DNA of 64,000 nucleotides from Corynebacterium coyleae (GTDB lineage: Bacteria > Actinomycetota > Actinomycetes > Mycobacteriales > Mycobacteriaceae), in NCBI RefSeq assembly GCF_030408635.1, contig NZ_CP047198.1, forward strand, positions 62,001-126,000, given 5' to 3'. A program made the position numbers and the translations under genes. Position 1 is the first letter of the stretch. Every line of letters begins with the position of its first letter. Shown one piece after another: positions 17,480-26,467 of the stretch. The notes beneath the pieces were generated by a model. The model did no database searches. It had not been told where the DNA came from and worked only from the letters and a program-made list of their open reading frames with translations.

Positions 17480-18229
17480 ATGCTCGCCTTCCTTATCGCA
17501 GCCTCAGCGTTCGCCGGTTGGATCGATGCGGTGATCGGCGGCGGCGGCCTCGTGCTCATCCCGATACTCATGGCGACGACCGGCATGCCCGCCGCATCCG
17601 TGCTCGCCACCAACAAGGTCGCGGCGATCAGCGGCACCGCCTCGGCCGCAGTGTCGCTCGTGCGCCGCGTCGGGGTGCCCAAGTTCACGTGGATTTATGC
17701 CCTCATCGCAGGCATCGCCGCCGCGCTTGGAGCAACTGCAGTTTCGCTTATCGACGACTCCATCGCCAACCCGATCATCATCACCCTCCTAATCGCCGTC
17801 GGCATCTTCGTGGTGGTCAAACCGACGTTTGGGACGACCGGGGAGAGAAGGGTGTCGTCGATAAGAATTGCTCTGGGAGTCGCAGCAGCGGCGCTGATCG
17901 GCGCCTACGACGGCATCTTCGGCCCGGGCACCGGCATGTTTTTGATCATGGCGTTCACCGCCATTTTCACGCAGCAGTTTCTCCAGTCGGCGGCGATGGC
18001 CAAAGTGGTCAACACCGCCACGAATCTCGGCGCGCTGATTGTCTTTGGCGTGGGTGGCTACATCGATTGGAAACTGGCGCTGATCTTGGCGGTGGCCAAC
18101 GTGATCGGCGCGCAGATCGGCACGAGAACGGTGCTCAAGGGCGGCTCCAAACTGGTGCGCGTCGCCCTGCTCATCCTCGTGGTGGTGCTGTGCGTGAAAC
18201 TACTCAAGGACCAGGGAGCCATTGGCTAG
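17480..18229 (+). CDS. TauE/SafE family sulfite/anion exporter
   Basis: The 249-aa membrane protein has the TauE/SafE pattern: two repeats each starting with a G-rich helix (AGWIDAVIGGGGLVLIP and GAYDGIFGPGTGMFLIM), a conserved LATNKVAAISGT segment and about eight transmembrane helices. The family exports sulfite, sulfoacetate or related anions; the substrate here is not determinable. The ATG at 17480 fits the shared bidirectional promoter. Two exact TCGTCGATAA motifs (17748 and 17855) lie inside this gene. Its 3' end overlaps the amino acid antiporter gene by 30 bp. Confidence 0.85.
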   Translation: MLAFLIAASAFAGWIDAVIGGGGLVLIPILMATTGMPAASVLATNKVAAISGTASAAVSLVRRVGVPKFTWIYALIAGIAAALGATAVSLIDDSIANPIIITLLIAVGIFVVVKPTFGTTGERRVSSIRIALGVAAAALIGAYDGIFGPGTGMFLIMAFTAIFTQQFLQSAAMAKVVNTATNLGALIVFGVGGYIDWKLALILAVANVIGAQIGTRTVLKGGSKLVRVALLILVVVLCVKLLKDQGAIG

Positions 18230-19567
18230 GCCATAAATGGCCGCAACCGCGCCGACCAGAACCAACGCCACAACGAACCACTCAAAGGTGTTGAAGGAAC
18301 GCTCGTTGTTGGCGCGCCGGGTAGCCACGTACGGCACCATGCCCGGCACCACCGCCAGCGCGCCCAACAGCACGTATACCGGGTCCGCCGCGTAAATCAG
18401 CCATAGCGAGTACACCGAACCGATCAACCCCACCACCAGGTGAACGTGATGATCACGCGCGATGAGCACCAGGTAGATAGAGGAGAAGATGTAGGGCAGC
18501 AGGTACATGATCGTGGCCAACTGCACCATGCCGTTGTACGACGCCGCCGAGACGAAGAACACGACCACGAACAGCTGGATCACGATGGTGGACAGAACCT
18601 GGGCGTTCTTGGTCGTCGCCAATCGCTTGGGCAACAACCCATCGCGGGCCATCATCACAATCGGCTCGGCACACAGCATTTGCCACGACACGTACGCACC
18701 CAGCACCGACAAGCACAGACCGATAGAGACCAGCGCGCCACCCCACGGGCCGACAACTGCCTCAAGCACGGCACCCATCGAGTTGTCCGGCAGCGCCGCC
18801 AACTCTTCCTGGCTGAGCACACCGTAGGACAGGGTGGACACCGCCACGAGCAGGGCCAACACCGACAGGAAGCCGATGATGGTCGCACGGCCCACATCGC
18901 TGCGGCGGCGAGCCTGCTTGGAGTACACCGACGCGCCCTCAATACCAATGAACACCCACACCGTGTACAGCATGATGCCCTTCAACTGAGCGCTAAACGG
19001 CGCACTGTTGGCGTTGCCCCAGAAGTCGGTGGTGAAGCGGTCCCACGAGAACCCCAGGAACGCCACCAGCACAATAAACGCCAGGATGGGTACGAGTTTT
19101 GCCACGGTGGTGACCACGTTCATCACCGCCGCCTGCTTCAGGCCGCGCGTCAGCCCCCACAGGATCAGCCAGCTCATTGCGGACACCGCGATTGCCAACA
19201 CCCAGCGGTTCTGCAGCACCGGCACATAGTGGCTCAGTGTGCCGAAGAACAAGGTGGCATACCCAACCTGGGCCATCACCGAGCCGAGCCAGTAGCCCCA
19301 ACCTGCGGTAAATCCGATGAAGTCACCCAAGCCGGCGCGCACGTAGGCGTACACGCCGGAGTCCAGGTGGGGTTTCCTCACCGCCAGGATCTGGAACACG
19401 AAAGCAATGGACAACATGCCGACGCCGGCAATTGCCCAACCAACAAGCATCGCTCCGGGGCTCGCGACCGAGCCGATGTTTTGGGGGAGCGCGAAAATGC
19501 CGGAACCAATGGTCGATCCGATGATGAGGGAGACCAGCGTCCAGACCGAAACGGTGCGCTTTGTCAT
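18200..19567 (-). CDS. APC-superfamily basic amino acid/polyamine antiporter (ArcD/LysI-like)
   Basis: The 455-aa permease has twelve predicted helices and the APC signature SLIIGSTIGSGIFALPQNI in helix 1, with YVRAGLGDFIGFTAGWGYWLG and GIEGASVYSKQARRRSDVG matching the basic amino acid/arginine-ornithine antiporter branch. Transport of lysine, arginine or ornithine is likely; no arc catabolic genes are nearby. The start at 19567 (MTKRTVSV) is preferred over 19579 because TAGTGT lies 8 nt upstream on the minus strand. It is divergent from the secreted Rib-like protein gene. Confidence 0.85.
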   Translation of the reverse strand: MTKRTVSVWTLVSLIIGSTIGSGIFALPQNIGSVASPGAMLVGWAIAGVGMLSIAFVFQILAVRKPHLDSGVYAYVRAGLGDFIGFTAGWGYWLGSVMAQVGYATLFFGTLSHYVPVLQNRWVLAIAVSAMSWLILWGLTRGLKQAAVMNVVTTVAKLVPILAFIVLVAFLGFSWDRFTTDFWGNANSAPFSAQLKGIMLYTVWVFIGIEGASVYSKQARRRSDVGRATIIGFLSVLALLVAVSTLSYGVLSQEELAALPDNSMGAVLEAVVGPWGGALVSIGLCLSVLGAYVSWQMLCAEPIVMMARDGLLPKRLATTKNAQVLSTIVIQLFVVVFFVSAASYNGMVQLATIMYLLPYIFSSIYLVLIARDHHVHLVVGLIGSVYSLWLIYAADPVYVLLGALAVVPGMVPYVATRRANNERSFNTFEWFVVALVLVGAVAAIYGLANGSLVLE

Positions 19568-19655
19568 GGCGACTAACACTACCCCAGGGGTTGTCTACTA
19601 CAATCATCAATCGATACAGAACGTTTAAAGCATAAACAACTGAGGGAGGCGGCAA

Positions 19656-20300
19656 ATGCGCAAGAAAATTGCGGCAATGACATGTGCCATTGCACTGTCG
19701 TTGGCAACCGTTTCCCCAGCGTATGCCGATGACGGATACAAACAAACAGCAGTCGTGCCGGGCCTGACCGCCACCATCGAGGCACCCCTGCCCATCGGCG
19801 AAGCCTGGTACGAAGCCGAAGACTTACCGCGTTGGGCAACCTTGAACCCCGACGGTTCCATCCACCTCACGCCGGGGGAGGGGGTTACCCCCGGTGTGTA
19901 CGAGTGGCCCGTCCGCGCAGTGCTTGCCGACGAGACCGAGCGAGTCTTCCCCGTCCGCGTCACCATCAGCAAGGACGCTTCGTCGGAACTCAACCAGGAA
20001 GGCGCGATCATCGACGCGCTCGTCGAATACGCCCCCGAGGTCTCCCCGAAGTGCTCCGCCACCGCCATCGGCGTCGGCCTGCCACTGCTCGTGCTACTGC
20101 CGCTTGGGTTCGCCTCCCAGATGAGCCTGCCGCTGGCCGCGCGTCAGAACGACCTCAACTTGGTCGTCGAGAACGCCCTGAGCGTCGATCTGAAACTTCG
20201 GGATCTCAACTCCCGCGACGTTGACCTCGGCATCGCCGCCATCCTCGCCGTCGCAGGCCTCGCCGGCGCAGGCGCGATTATTTCCCAGTGTGTGAAGTAG
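19656..20300 (+). CDS. secreted Rib-like domain protein with Cys-bounded hydrophobic C-terminal module
   Basis: The 214-aa protein has a signal peptide ending around AYA-DD. A single beta-rich domain resembles long Rib/alpha-like domains (LPRWATLNPDGSIHLTPGEG, then VYEWPVRAVLADE, RVFPVRVTI). The C-terminus begins CSATAIGVGLPLLVLLPLG (C133), continues through a second hydrophobic helix and ends QCVK (C212). The same module terminates the 847-aa surface protein at 56831-59374. AGGGAGG at 19643-19649 gives a 6-nt spacing to the ATG. TACAAT at 19599-19604 could be the -10 box. Probably cell-envelope associated, with an internal disulfide inferred. Confidence 0.75.
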   Translation: MRKKIAAMTCAIALSLATVSPAYADDGYKQTAVVPGLTATIEAPLPIGEAWYEAEDLPRWATLNPDGSIHLTPGEGVTPGVYEWPVRAVLADETERVFPVRVTISKDASSELNQEGAIIDALVEYAPEVSPKCSATAIGVGLPLLVLLPLGFASQMSLPLAARQNDLNLVVENALSVDLKLRDLNSRDVDLGIAAILAVAGLAGAGAIISQCVK

Positions 20301-22395
20301 GGTCCTCCGGCCACGCGTGCTTGGGGTAGCGGCCCCGCATCTCCTTGCGCACCTGCTGGTACGGCCCCGCCCAAAAACTGTCCAGGTCATCCGTCACCGC
20401 AAGCGGCCTACCCGCAGGCGACAGCAGGTGGTACAGCACCTTCACACCCGCGACTGTTTGGCCGTTTTTGCCAAACATGTGCTGCAGTTTCACCCGCTTC
20501 ACCGGCCTGCCAGACGCATACTCAAACTCCTTCGGCGCCACCTGGTCCAACTCCGCAACCTGCTTCCAATCCAGTTGCCGCAACATCGCCGCCCGCATAT
20601 CGCAATTGCCTATCGACGACCCCCTCGCCACCTCGGAAACCTCAACCGAATAGTCCCCTTCGCTCACATCCGGCCACCCAAGGGTGGCGTGCAGGAAGTC
20701 CAGCCGTTCCTTCAGGTGCTGCTCCTTGTCGTTGAGCGGGAAGTCCTCAAACCGCAGGTGGGTGAGCGCTTCCGCCGCCTCGTCGGGAGTCAGTTTGATC
20801 GGGGTGGAGGAGAGCTCAATCGCACCGACGGAGGTGACGAGCCGGCCGCGTACCTTGTCGTCGACAAGCATTGCTTTCTTGGTTTCGGTCACCCTGTCCT
20901 GCGGAAACGCGATCGGTTCGGCATCTCGGATGATCACCTGTGTCGGTGTGCGCTGGATCTCCGCCGCCGCGATCCACTCACTATGCGAGTTGAACTTCGC
21001 GCGCGTCCCCGACGCCAACAGGTACTCGCCCTCGCCGACCTTCTTCGCAATCCATTGCGGAAACGCCGCCGCAATCACCTCGCCGGGGTCCGCCGGGCCT
21101 TTGTCGTCGACAAGCCTGCGCAGCCGCTTCGTATCCACCTCACCAGCAAGCCGCGCGATCGTGCCCGCCGCCTGCGAACCGAACGTCAACAGTGCCGCGC
21201 CCAGCCGCGGATCCAGCGGGAAACTGGCCAACCTCTTGCCAAAATCGGTGATTTTTCCGTTGCTTAGCGCCCCAATCGCCTCCAGATTCTGCTCCGCCTC
21301 CGTGTAGTCCTTCGGCTGATCCAACAGCGGCAGGTCCGGCGACGCCCACGCCTTCATAGTCAGCAACGCACCCGTCAGATCCGCCGTGAGGATCTCGGGT
21401 GTGATGTCCGCCTGGAAGTTGGCGTAATCGTCGCGCGAAAACACCCGCACCACCTCGCCCGGCCCGAGCCTGCCCGCGCGACCGGCTCGCTGATCCGCGC
21501 TTGTCTTCGCCTCCGACACCGTGACCAGGCCAGTCATGCCCCTGTTGTCACGTTTGGGCACCCTGGACAGCCCAGCGTCGACCACCTTGCGCACACCCGG
21601 CACAGTTATCGACGACTCCGCCACCGACGTCGCAACAACCACCCTCTTGGATCCGTTCAGCGCCTCATCCTGCTCCTTGCTGCTCTGCCGTCCATGCAGG
21701 GGGACTGCATCGTCCAGGAACCCGCACACCAAATCCACCTCGCGCACACCCGGCACAAACACCAAGGTCCGTTCCGTGCCGTGCGTCTGTTGCGCCACGT
21801 GTTTGTAGAACTCGCGCGTGCCCCGGATCCTGTCCGAATGCGGCGCATATGTGATGTCCAGCGGGTGGGTCACCGCCTCCGTGGATAGGACCTGCGCGCC
21901 CATATGGTCGGCAAACTTCTGTGCGTCCAGGGTGGCGGACATGGCGGCGAGGTAGAGGTCGTCGCGAAGCAACGCCACTTCCATGCACATCGCCAACACC
22001 AGGTCCGTGTCCAGTTGGCGCTCGTGCACCTCGTCGATCACCACCGCCCCAACCCCCTCCAAGCCGGGGTCTTTGAGCAGGCGATTCAGCAACACCCCGG
22101 GGGTGACGAACTCCACCTCGGAGCTGTCCTTGTGCTCCCCGCGGATGGAGTAGCCGACTTTGGTGCCCAGCGGGGTGTCGTCGAGAAACGCAAGCCTCCT
22201 CGCCGCCGACCGCACCGCGACCCTCCGTGGTGCCGTGACCAGCGTCTTTCCGGCAATATTTGCGATCGCCGGCGGGATCAACGTCGTCTTGCCCGTACCC
22301 GGAGGCGCTTCCACTACAAGGGGACCGCGGTGGGGGATCTTGTCCACGACTTGCGACACCGGAAGGTCGCGGCCGATTTTCGCCAGGTCGAACAT
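20278..22395 (-). CDS. hrpB: ATP-dependent RNA helicase HrpB
   Basis: The 705-aa protein has DExH helicase motifs in order: APPGTGKTT (motif I), DEVHER (motif II), MSATLDAQ (motif III), ATSVAESSITVPGV (motif V) and QRAGRAGR (motif VI). The HrpB-specific C-terminal domain (LDWKQVAELDQVAP, LHHLLSPAGRP-like) follows. It is somewhat shorter than the enterobacterial protein of about 800 aa. The role of HrpB in bacteria is poorly defined. The start at 22395 (MFDLAKIG) follows TACCCT (complement of 22404-22409) by 8 nt. Upstream codons to 22551 are antisense to the phosphodiesterase gene. Overlaps the secreted protein gene by 23 bp at the 3' ends. Confidence 0.88.
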   Translation of the reverse strand: MFDLAKIGRDLPVSQVVDKIPHRGPLVVEAPPGTGKTTLIPPAIANIAGKTLVTAPRRVAVRSAARRLAFLDDTPLGTKVGYSIRGEHKDSSEVEFVTPGVLLNRLLKDPGLEGVGAVVIDEVHERQLDTDLVLAMCMEVALLRDDLYLAAMSATLDAQKFADHMGAQVLSTEAVTHPLDITYAPHSDRIRGTREFYKHVAQQTHGTERTLVFVPGVREVDLVCGFLDDAVPLHGRQSSKEQDEALNGSKRVVVATSVAESSITVPGVRKVVDAGLSRVPKRDNRGMTGLVTVSEAKTSADQRAGRAGRLGPGEVVRVFSRDDYANFQADITPEILTADLTGALLTMKAWASPDLPLLDQPKDYTEAEQNLEAIGALSNGKITDFGKRLASFPLDPRLGAALLTFGSQAAGTIARLAGEVDTKRLRRLVDDKGPADPGEVIAAAFPQWIAKKVGEGEYLLASGTRAKFNSHSEWIAAAEIQRTPTQVIIRDAEPIAFPQDRVTETKKAMLVDDKVRGRLVTSVGAIELSSTPIKLTPDEAAEALTHLRFEDFPLNDKEQHLKERLDFLHATLGWPDVSEGDYSVEVSEVARGSSIGNCDMRAAMLRQLDWKQVAELDQVAPKEFEYASGRPVKRVKLQHMFGKNGQTVAGVKVLYHLLSPAGRPLAVTDDLDSFWAGPYQQVRKEMRGRYPKHAWPEDPTSHTGK

Positions 22396-22403
22396 GGCAA
22401 TCC

Positions 22404-22413
22404 AGGGTAGCGT
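22404..22413. promoter_or_regulatory. overlapping divergent -10 boxes between hrpB and the 2H phosphodiesterase gene
   Basis: TACCCT on the minus strand (complement of 22404-22409) and TAGCGT on the plus strand (22408-22413) overlap by two bases. Each lies 7-8 nt before its own start codon (22395 and 22421). Both transcripts would be leaderless. Confidence 0.5.
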
Positions 22414-22420
22414 GTGGGGC

Positions 22421-22963
22421 ATGAGACGCCTCTTCGCAGCGATCGTCCCACCCGACGAAGTCCGCGAACACCTCATCACCGCCCTGCGCCCCATCCGGGA
22501 CTTCTCCGGCACCGAAGTGCGCTGGTCTGACCCCGACAATTGGCACATCACGCTGGCGTTTTACGGCAACCAGCCCAACGATGCTGCCCTGGTCACGGAC
22601 CATCTCTCCCAAGCGACTGCCTTCACTCGGCCCCTCCGCTTGCATCTGCGGGGCGCCGGCTGCTTCGAACGCCGCACCATGTGGATCGGAGTCGGCGGCG
22701 ACAAAGCACCTCTGAAAGACCTCATGGCGGACTGCCAACTCGACCCAGATGCCCACCGCCGCCAACGTGCGCATCTCACCGTCGCCCGCACCGGGACGCG
22801 AACTCGGGACCCATTGCTTCTCGACGACCACGCCCACGCCCTCGCCATCTACACCGGACCAGAATTCGCCGTCGACGAAGTGCTCCTGCTCGAGTCCCAC
22901 CTGGGCAAGGGGAGAAGTGGCGGGCCGAAATACGACGTGGTGGACAAGTTCTACCTGCGGTGA
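22421..22963 (+). CDS. thpR: RNA 2',3'-cyclic phosphodiesterase (2H/LigT family)
   Basis: The 180-aa protein begins MRRLFAAIVPPDEV and carries the two family HxT/S-x motifs, HITLAFYG (about 45) and HLTVART (about 128), which form the 2H active site. It hydrolyses 2',3'-cyclic phosphates on RNA ends. TAGCGT at 22408-22413 with a 7-nt gap supports the ATG at 22421. Ends 2 bp before the stop of the convergent HNH gene. Confidence 0.88.
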   Translation: MRRLFAAIVPPDEVREHLITALRPIRDFSGTEVRWSDPDNWHITLAFYGNQPNDAALVTDHLSQATAFTRPLRLHLRGAGCFERRTMWIGVGGDKAPLKDLMADCQLDPDAHRRQRAHLTVARTGTRTRDPLLLDDHAHALAIYTGPEFAVDEVLLLESHLGKGRSGGPKYDVVDKFYLR

Positions 22964-22964
22964 T

Positions 22965-24530
22965 CTACGTTGCCAGCCCAAAGTTGTCCCCATCGATATC
23001 AAGCACCAGGTTTTTAAGGTCATCAAATCTGAATCTGCGAGCGAAGTAAGGCAGATCAATCTTTGGTTGTTCGTGGAACGGGTTTTCCTCTGGGTAGTAG
23101 TCTTCCGGGTCTGGGAACGGCGGTTCCTCGTCGTCCGGTTCTGGAGGGAGTGGCTCTTCCCACGGCATTTCGGGTGCGAATGGGAATTCCATGTTGTATT
23201 CCTGCTCGAGTTCTTCGATCGCGGTGGTGGCTGCTTCTTCGTCGAGGGTGTCGTCGAAAATGTCCAGGATTCGGTGGCCTTTGGCGTAGAACTCGGCGGC
23301 CCGGGCACGGTTTTTACGTACGTTGGCCAGGCTGGACTTCCACCGCGGGTTCGTCGGAGTGACTTGCTCGTGGAGGAGGCCTTCCGGCGTGCAGATTTCG
23401 TATGTTCCGTCCTCGAAAAGCCAGACGATGTCACCGGTGACCGGATCGGGAATGTAGAACCCGCGACGATCCGTTTTCAGATTGTGGTGGTGCTGGCATA
23501 GTGCAAACAGGTTCTCCACTGCGGTTTCGCCACCTTCGCCGTAAGGGATGCGGTGGTCGAGCTGGCACTGCTGAGCGGCGCGGTTACAGCCAGGGTAAAT
23601 GCAGGTGCCGTCACGGGCGATGACAGCGTGACGCATCGCCTCGTTCGGGGCGTAGCCACCTAGTTTCTGTACGGCTGCTGCGTCGAGGTCGCGTTCGACG
23701 TGGTCGGTGGACGCCAACCAGTCTTCGAAGGCTGCGGTGGTTTCAGCATCGGTCCAACCCAAACCTGGCAGAAAAACCGGGTCGCCTTCCTCGCGGTCTT
23801 TCGGGCTGTACACGTTGAGCACCGGTGTGACGGATGTGCCGGCGATTTCACCACACAGCAACTTCAAAGCGGCTTCGGGCATGCTGATGCCATGTTCGCG
23901 GGCGACAGCCTTCACACTTGCGCCGACGCGACCTGCGGCGATTGGGTTGGTGAATATCTCTATCGACGCGCGGTCCTCTCCACCGAATGAGAAGCAGTCG
24001 ATCCGGAACGTGTCGCTCGTATCCTGTTCGCGTTCATCGCGCTTCTTTGCGTTGTACCCGCGCGACTTGTCCAGGCGTTTAATTGCAGCGCGGATGCGGT
24101 CGGTGACCGTCTTGCGTTGCGGAACCTGCTGGTTGTTGCGCTTGGGGGTGAAGGTGTCAACCAGGATCTCGTCGATAAGCGTGAGTGCTTCCTCGTCTGG
24201 ATCTGGGCCGAGCTCCTCGATCGCGGTATATGCAGCGGTCAGGTGGCCGATGTCCATCACCCGTGTGTTGCTCTGTAGCGCGCGAAGCCGTGGAAGTTCT
24301 TGTAGGACTGCATGTCCGAGGATCGCGTTCTTTACAAACCCCTTGTTCCAACTGGTGGCCGATTGCACCTTCTCAACAGTGAGGTCGAAATCATCCACCT
24401 CGAGGCCCGGATATGCGTACTCGCCGAACATTGTCCAGTAAATATCGCGAATCATTTGAGCGTTTCGGCTGTCTGGATCATCTGGTCGCTGACTGCGGAA
24501 AATTTTCGGTGGTGCGGTTGCCGTTGTCAT
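22965..24530 (-). CDS. DUF222 / HNH endonuclease domain protein (13E12-repeat type)
   Basis: The 521-aa protein has an N-terminal DUF222 region and an HNH domain near the middle-C-terminal part: ARDGTCIYPGCNRAAQQCQ, LDHRIPYGEGGETAVEN and LCQHHHNLKT. The two C-x3-C-type cysteines, DH and HH residues are intact. The tail is very acidic and proline-rich (PPEPDDEEPPFPDPEDYYP). Such genes are multi-copy in actinobacteria and often sit at rearrangement points. A truncated paralogue of its N-terminus is at 28423-28674. A G-rich GGGGGG tract precedes the ATG and may serve as the ribosome-binding site. Confidence 0.88.
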   Translation of the reverse strand: MTTATAPPKIFRSQRPDDPDSRNAQMIRDIYWTMFGEYAYPGLEVDDFDLTVEKVQSATSWNKGFVKNAILGHAVLQELPRLRALQSNTRVMDIGHLTAAYTAIEELGPDPDEEALTLIDEILVDTFTPKRNNQQVPQRKTVTDRIRAAIKRLDKSRGYNAKKRDEREQDTSDTFRIDCFSFGGEDRASIEIFTNPIAAGRVGASVKAVAREHGISMPEAALKLLCGEIAGTSVTPVLNVYSPKDREEGDPVFLPGLGWTDAETTAAFEDWLASTDHVERDLDAAAVQKLGGYAPNEAMRHAVIARDGTCIYPGCNRAAQQCQLDHRIPYGEGGETAVENLFALCQHHHNLKTDRRGFYIPDPVTGDIVWLFEDGTYEICTPEGLLHEQVTPTNPRWKSSLANVRKNRARAAEFYAKGHRILDIFDDTLDEEAATTAIEELEQEYNMEFPFAPEMPWEEPLPPEPDDEEPPFPDPEDYYPEENPFHEQPKIDLPYFARRFRFDDLKNLVLDIDGDNFGLAT

Positions 24531-24558
24531 GGTCCCCCCTTTCGTCTATGGTGCTATA

Positions 24559-24580
24559 GTATCGAACAAACAAGCGATAC
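24559..24580. promoter_or_regulatory. inverted repeat GTATCG-N10-CGATAC upstream of the HNH gene
   Basis: Six-base arms (24559-24564 and 24575-24580) overlap a TACTAT-like -10 region on the minus strand for the HNH gene. A related TATCGAACACAC stretch precedes the truncated HNH copy at 28674, so the site may be conserved between paralogues. No regulator is identified. Confidence 0.35.
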
Positions 24581-24648
24581 GCAAGGGGGTATAACGGAAT
24601 AATGAAGAATAAAGAGTTCAGGTGTTCGAACATCCTGGGTGGCTATTT

Positions 24649-24913
24649 TGAAGATCATATAAAACGGCCACGACACGGTATGTTGGGCAGATGCTTTTCG
24701 ACGCCACCGTGATCCCGCGCAAGCCACACCAGGTGATGCCTGGGGTGGTGCATTTACCTGCGTTTTTCACCTCTGATGAGCGGCGGGAAATTATCGAACA
24801 AGCGAGCGAATTAGTGAGGTCGGTTGCCGGCACGCCGGTGGCGATGCGCCAACCACGGGTAGGCAAAGGGAAGATGGATGCGTGGATGCTGTCGTTCGGC
24901 TGGTTCTGGGCGA
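24649..24913 (+). repeat. direct repeat, left copy: alkB upstream and 5' end
   Basis: From TGAAGATCATA at 24649 to about 24913 the sequence is near-identical to 31439-31705, with its last ~100 bp almost identical. The match ends abruptly at CTGGTTCTGGGCG, after which this copy diverges. It marks the left edge of the island. Confidence 0.9.
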
Positions 24914-24999
24914 ATTCTTTAACCACTGATCTATTTCCCACCACTCCCTGGGGCGCCAACGGCGACAGCGTCAAGTTGTTTTTGAGCCGAAAAGATTAA
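24691..24999 (+). pseudogene. truncated AlkB-like 2OG-Fe(II) oxygenase (5' fragment)
   Basis: The frame encodes 102 aa. The first 74 or so match the N-terminus of the intact AlkB at 31472-32116 almost residue for residue. After WFWAN it runs into unrelated sequence and stops at 24999. The catalytic HxD, His and Arg motifs are all in the missing part, so the product cannot be an active dioxygenase. It retains a good leaderless promoter (TATGTT at 24679-24684, 6 nt before the ATG) that the intact copy lacks. A short fusion peptide may still be made. Confidence 0.88.
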
Positions 25000-25000
25000 G

Positions 25001-25019
25001 GCGCTCCAAAAAGGAGTGC
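25001..25019 (+). other. small hairpin at the left end of the island cassette
   Basis: GCGCTCC and GGAGTGC (7-bp stem with one wobble) flank an AAAAA loop just after the alkB fragment. No T-run follows, so a terminator is uncertain. Beyond it, up to 25139, I see GGAAC/GTTCC half-sites (around 25027 and 25049) that could be an operator for the secreted-protein gene. Confidence 0.3.
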
Positions 25020-25139
25020 AACCTTTGGAACCACTGTGGATACTAAAGTTCCAGAAGTGATCTGAACTATTGCCCTTTCTGCAGGTAGGCGGTTAGTTTC
25101 AAAAGTGTCTCCAATCCAGTCCACCACTAGAGAGGTACT

Positions 25140-25718
25140 ATGTTTTTTCACCGTAATCGTGTCCTCGCAGGGGCAGTCACGCTGACCATTGCATGCTCGG
25201 TCGCGTCAGTGTCAGCCGCGTACGCTACTCCGTCACCCACCGACGCCCCCTCTATCAGCACTCAAAAGAGCAATGGTAAAGGGATTTCCACGAAGCATGC
25301 AGCGGGCACCAGCACTGAATTTGACCCTGCATTTGCCGAACAGGCACAGCAAATGGAAGCCGACCTGAAAACCATCATGTCTATTCCAGATGAAGTCCTC
25401 CTTCAAGGCGATGCTGCTACTCAAACATGGGTCCAGCAAAACCTTGTGACAGGGACACCGGGGGTAACTACTTACGCCAGTGTTCTTGGGTGTACTGGGG
25501 CAATTACGGGGATGATCGCAGGTAATTTGGTTGGAGCCGCCAAACTTCTCAAGATAAAGCGCTATATCAAAGAACTTGGAGGAGTGGCGGAAGCCGTTCG
25601 CGTCATGTGGGGGGCGAGCTTCAGCTACGAGAAGCTGCAAGCTCTCGGTGGAGCTGTCGGTGCACTCGCGGCGGAGCTCGTAGGAATCGCTGGCGTGCAG
25701 GAAAAGTGCTTCGACTAG
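25140..25718 (+). CDS. secreted two-cysteine protein, candidate bacteriocin-like precursor
   Basis: The 192-aa protein has a clear signal peptide with cleavage likely after AYA (residue 29). A polar, low-complexity segment (30-60) and an acidic helical region (61-105) follow. The last 75 residues are hydrophobic and Gly/Ala-rich with a basic patch (KLLKIKRYIK, 135-144). They are bounded by Cys118 and Cys190, the latter three residues from the end. That layout suits a precursor whose C-terminal part is disulfide-closed and membrane-active; this is inference, as I do not recognise a named family. AGAGG precedes the ATG by 4 nt. The next gene, a 96-aa membrane protein, is 36 bp downstream. Confidence 0.75.
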   Translation: MFFHRNRVLAGAVTLTIACSVASVSAAYATPSPTDAPSISTQKSNGKGISTKHAAGTSTEFDPAFAEQAQQMEADLKTIMSIPDEVLLQGDAATQTWVQQNLVTGTPGVTTYASVLGCTGAITGMIAGNLVGAAKLLKIKRYIKELGGVAEAVRVMWGASFSYEKLQALGGAVGALAAELVGIAGVQEKCFD

Positions 25719-25754
25719 CGCACGCATGTAGCAATAGTTGCACAAGAGGAAGAT

Positions 25755-26045
25755 ATGCTCGAAAAACTAGAGTACATAGGGTCTTGTTTGTCAATTGGGG
25801 CGGCAGTAGTGGCCATCGTTACGGGGCAGTTCGTCTTAGCGCTTGTTCTCGCAATCATCGGAGTGTGGGGACTAAAGCCAAACAGAAACCTCTCGAAGGC
25901 CCAAGAAATCGATTCGAGCCTACCCATCCCCTCGGCGTCTGCAATCAAGCAGTTCCGACAAGACAATCCGGACTTCTCGCTCACCGAATCAATTGTTGAG
26001 CTGCAGAAACGAGATGCTAAAAATGGAAAATGCGACCCTATCTAG
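25755..26045 (+). CDS. small membrane protein, candidate immunity partner
   Basis: The 96-aa protein has two closely spaced hydrophobic helices (IGSCLSIGAAVVAIVTG and FVLALVLAIIGVWGL, residues about 8-42) forming a hairpin. A cytoplasmic polar tail with DNPDFSLTESIVELQKRD follows. AGAGGA lies 4 nt before the ATG. The 36-bp gap from the secreted two-cysteine protein suggests one transcript. Small two-helix proteins directly downstream of secreted toxins often give self-protection; that role is inferred from context alone. Confidence 0.65.
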   Translation: MLEKLEYIGSCLSIGAAVVAIVTGQFVLALVLAIIGVWGLKPNRNLSKAQEIDSSLPIPSASAIKQFRQDNPDFSLTESIVELQKRDAKNGKCDPI

Positions 26046-26467
26046 TTTGCTTATCTTGGGAAAGTTTTACCGCGAAGGTGGCAAATTCCCTGGTTCGGGT
26101 ACTGCTGGTCGTTGTCCCCCTTTTTGTTGAGGCTCTGGGATGGTGCCAAACAGATAAAACATGGACAGCGCCCCATGGGCTTCAGAATGGGGGTGATCTC
26201 TAGCGATGCTGTCTTACACACTGGCCAACGACGAGGGAGAGAATCAAGGAGAGTGGAAAGGTACTTTGGGTCGCGGAACAAAGCCTAGGGGTGCTCTAGT
26301 TTGAAGTGCTATCGCCTCGCTTTTCGATTGGATATTGGGGGTTCTGATCGGCCGGTTCTGGCATCGCTTTTGATTCAACGTCGATAAGTTGATAGTTGAA
26401 AATTCGATTGCTGGGTGGCGGGACGAACCGTAACTTTCATGCTTCACTTCTTCTATGGTTTCCACCG
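26046..26467. other. 422-bp intergenic region in the island
   Basis: I see no convincing gene here. A minus-strand frame at 26051-26281 (76 aa, several Cys) resembles nothing I can name and has no ribosome-binding site. A degenerate copy of the iterated motif (CGTCGATAAG, 26379-26388) and TATGGT at 26455-26460, the probable -10 of the kinase gene, are present. GC content is lower than in the flanking core genome. Confidence 0.5.

Noticed and set aside
26051-26281. 76-aa Cys-containing minus frame in the island
   Set aside because: No ribosome-binding site and no recognisable family. It could be a transposase remnant but I cannot support that.
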